From Rubrobacteraceae bacterium (GTDB taxonomy: Bacteria > Actinomycetota > Rubrobacteria > Rubrobacterales > Rubrobacteraceae), in NCBI GenBank assembly GCA_021156345.1, contig JAJNDJ010000268.1:1-5121 (forward strand): 5,121 bases of DNA. Direction: 5' to 3'. How positions within the stretch are numbered: the first letter of the stretch is position 1; every line of letters starts with the position of its first letter. Positions 4,978 to 5,121 of this stretch are shown here, one piece after another. Below the pieces are notes generated by a model, which was not told the DNA's origin, searched no databases, and saw only the letters and a program-made list of their open reading frames with translations. The position numbers and the translations under genes are program-made.

Positions 4978-5121
4978 GTGAGCGATCCGCGGCCCATAGG
5001 CGTTTTCGATTCTGGCGTGGGCGGGCTGACGGTGCTTGCGGAGATCAAGGACCGTCTGCCCTACGAGCACACCGTATACTTCGGAGACACCGCGCGGGTG
5101 CCTTACGGGATACGTGACCTT
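4978..5121 (+). CDS. murI: Glutamate racemase, N-terminal 48 residues (3' truncated by window)
   Basis: Converts L-glutamate to D-glutamate for peptidoglycan stem peptides, in the cytoplasm. The visible N-terminus carries the family signature [14 protein letters not shown] (7-20), with D11 and S12 of the conserved DSG active-site motif, and then [12 protein letters not shown] (about 34-45), the second substrate-binding segment. The two catalytic cysteines lie beyond the window. The GTG at 4978 is the only possible start: an in-frame TAG lies at 4969-4971 and the conserved motif begins soon after. The ribosome binding site is poor (AGGG only 4 nt from the start), and the candidate -10 box lies so close that the message may be leaderless. 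It is separated from ssrA by a hairpin terminator and a repeat block, so it is an independent unit. Confidence 0.93.
   Translation, partial: MSDPRPIGVFDSGVGGLTVLAEIKDRLPYEHTVYFGDTARVPYGIRDL

Noticed and set aside
4779..5070. Two overlapping minus-strand frames downstream of ssrA
   Set aside because: Their peptides contain SACQ-like runs that come from translating the GCTGA octamer repeats, and they run into murI on the opposite strand.

Overview
The window looks like chromosomal DNA of a high-GC actinobacterium, most likely of the deep-branching Rubrobacter/Thermoleophilia type. This is inferred from the DUF2993-like protein, the ftsE-ftsX pair close to smpB, frequent GTG starts, and an ssrA gene with no encoded CCA. 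The species is not identifiable from sequence alone. Every protein-coding gene found is on the + strand.

Layout: (1) 1-378, the 3' end of a DUF2993/LmeA-like gene. (2) 456-2016, ftsE and ftsX, overlapping by 11 bp, encoding the ABC-type complex that controls septal peptidoglycan hydrolysis. A plausible promoter overlaps the end of the upstream gene. (3) 2017-2211, an intergenic stretch with triloop hairpins, a tandem octamer repeat, an extended -10 box, and a 21-codon frame that resembles the displaced start of the next gene. (4) 2212-3693, an RNase R/RNase II-family exonuclease with all catalytic aspartates but no intact cold-shock domains. (5) 3690-4142, smpB, overlapping rnr by the 4 bases GTGA. 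(6) 4143-4422, a hairpin terminator, repeat block copy 1 and the ssrA promoter. (7) 4423-4745, tmRNA (ssrA), followed by a hairpin terminator. (8) 4783-4977, repeat block copy 2. (9) 4978-5121, the 5' end of murI (glutamate racemase), probably translated from a leaderless or nearly leaderless message.

RNase R, SmpB and tmRNA form a trans-translation module: SmpB-tmRNA rescues stalled ribosomes and RNase R degrades the non-stop mRNA. Here the module joins the ftsEX-smpB order seen in many Actinobacteria to the rnr-smpB-ssrA order familiar from Firmicutes.

The most unusual points are three. The ssrA gene has good tRNA-like, P2 and PK1 elements, but only about 8 nt between PK1 and the stop-codon hairpin, so no normal ...LAA degradation tag can be read. 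The rnr 5' end appears frameshifted or preceded by a coupled mini-ORF. Related repeat blocks, built of GCTGAnnn octamers and GC triloop hairpins, flank ssrA. No complete, previously undescribed protein system was seen; the novelty lies in the RNA gene, the gene boundary and the repeats.
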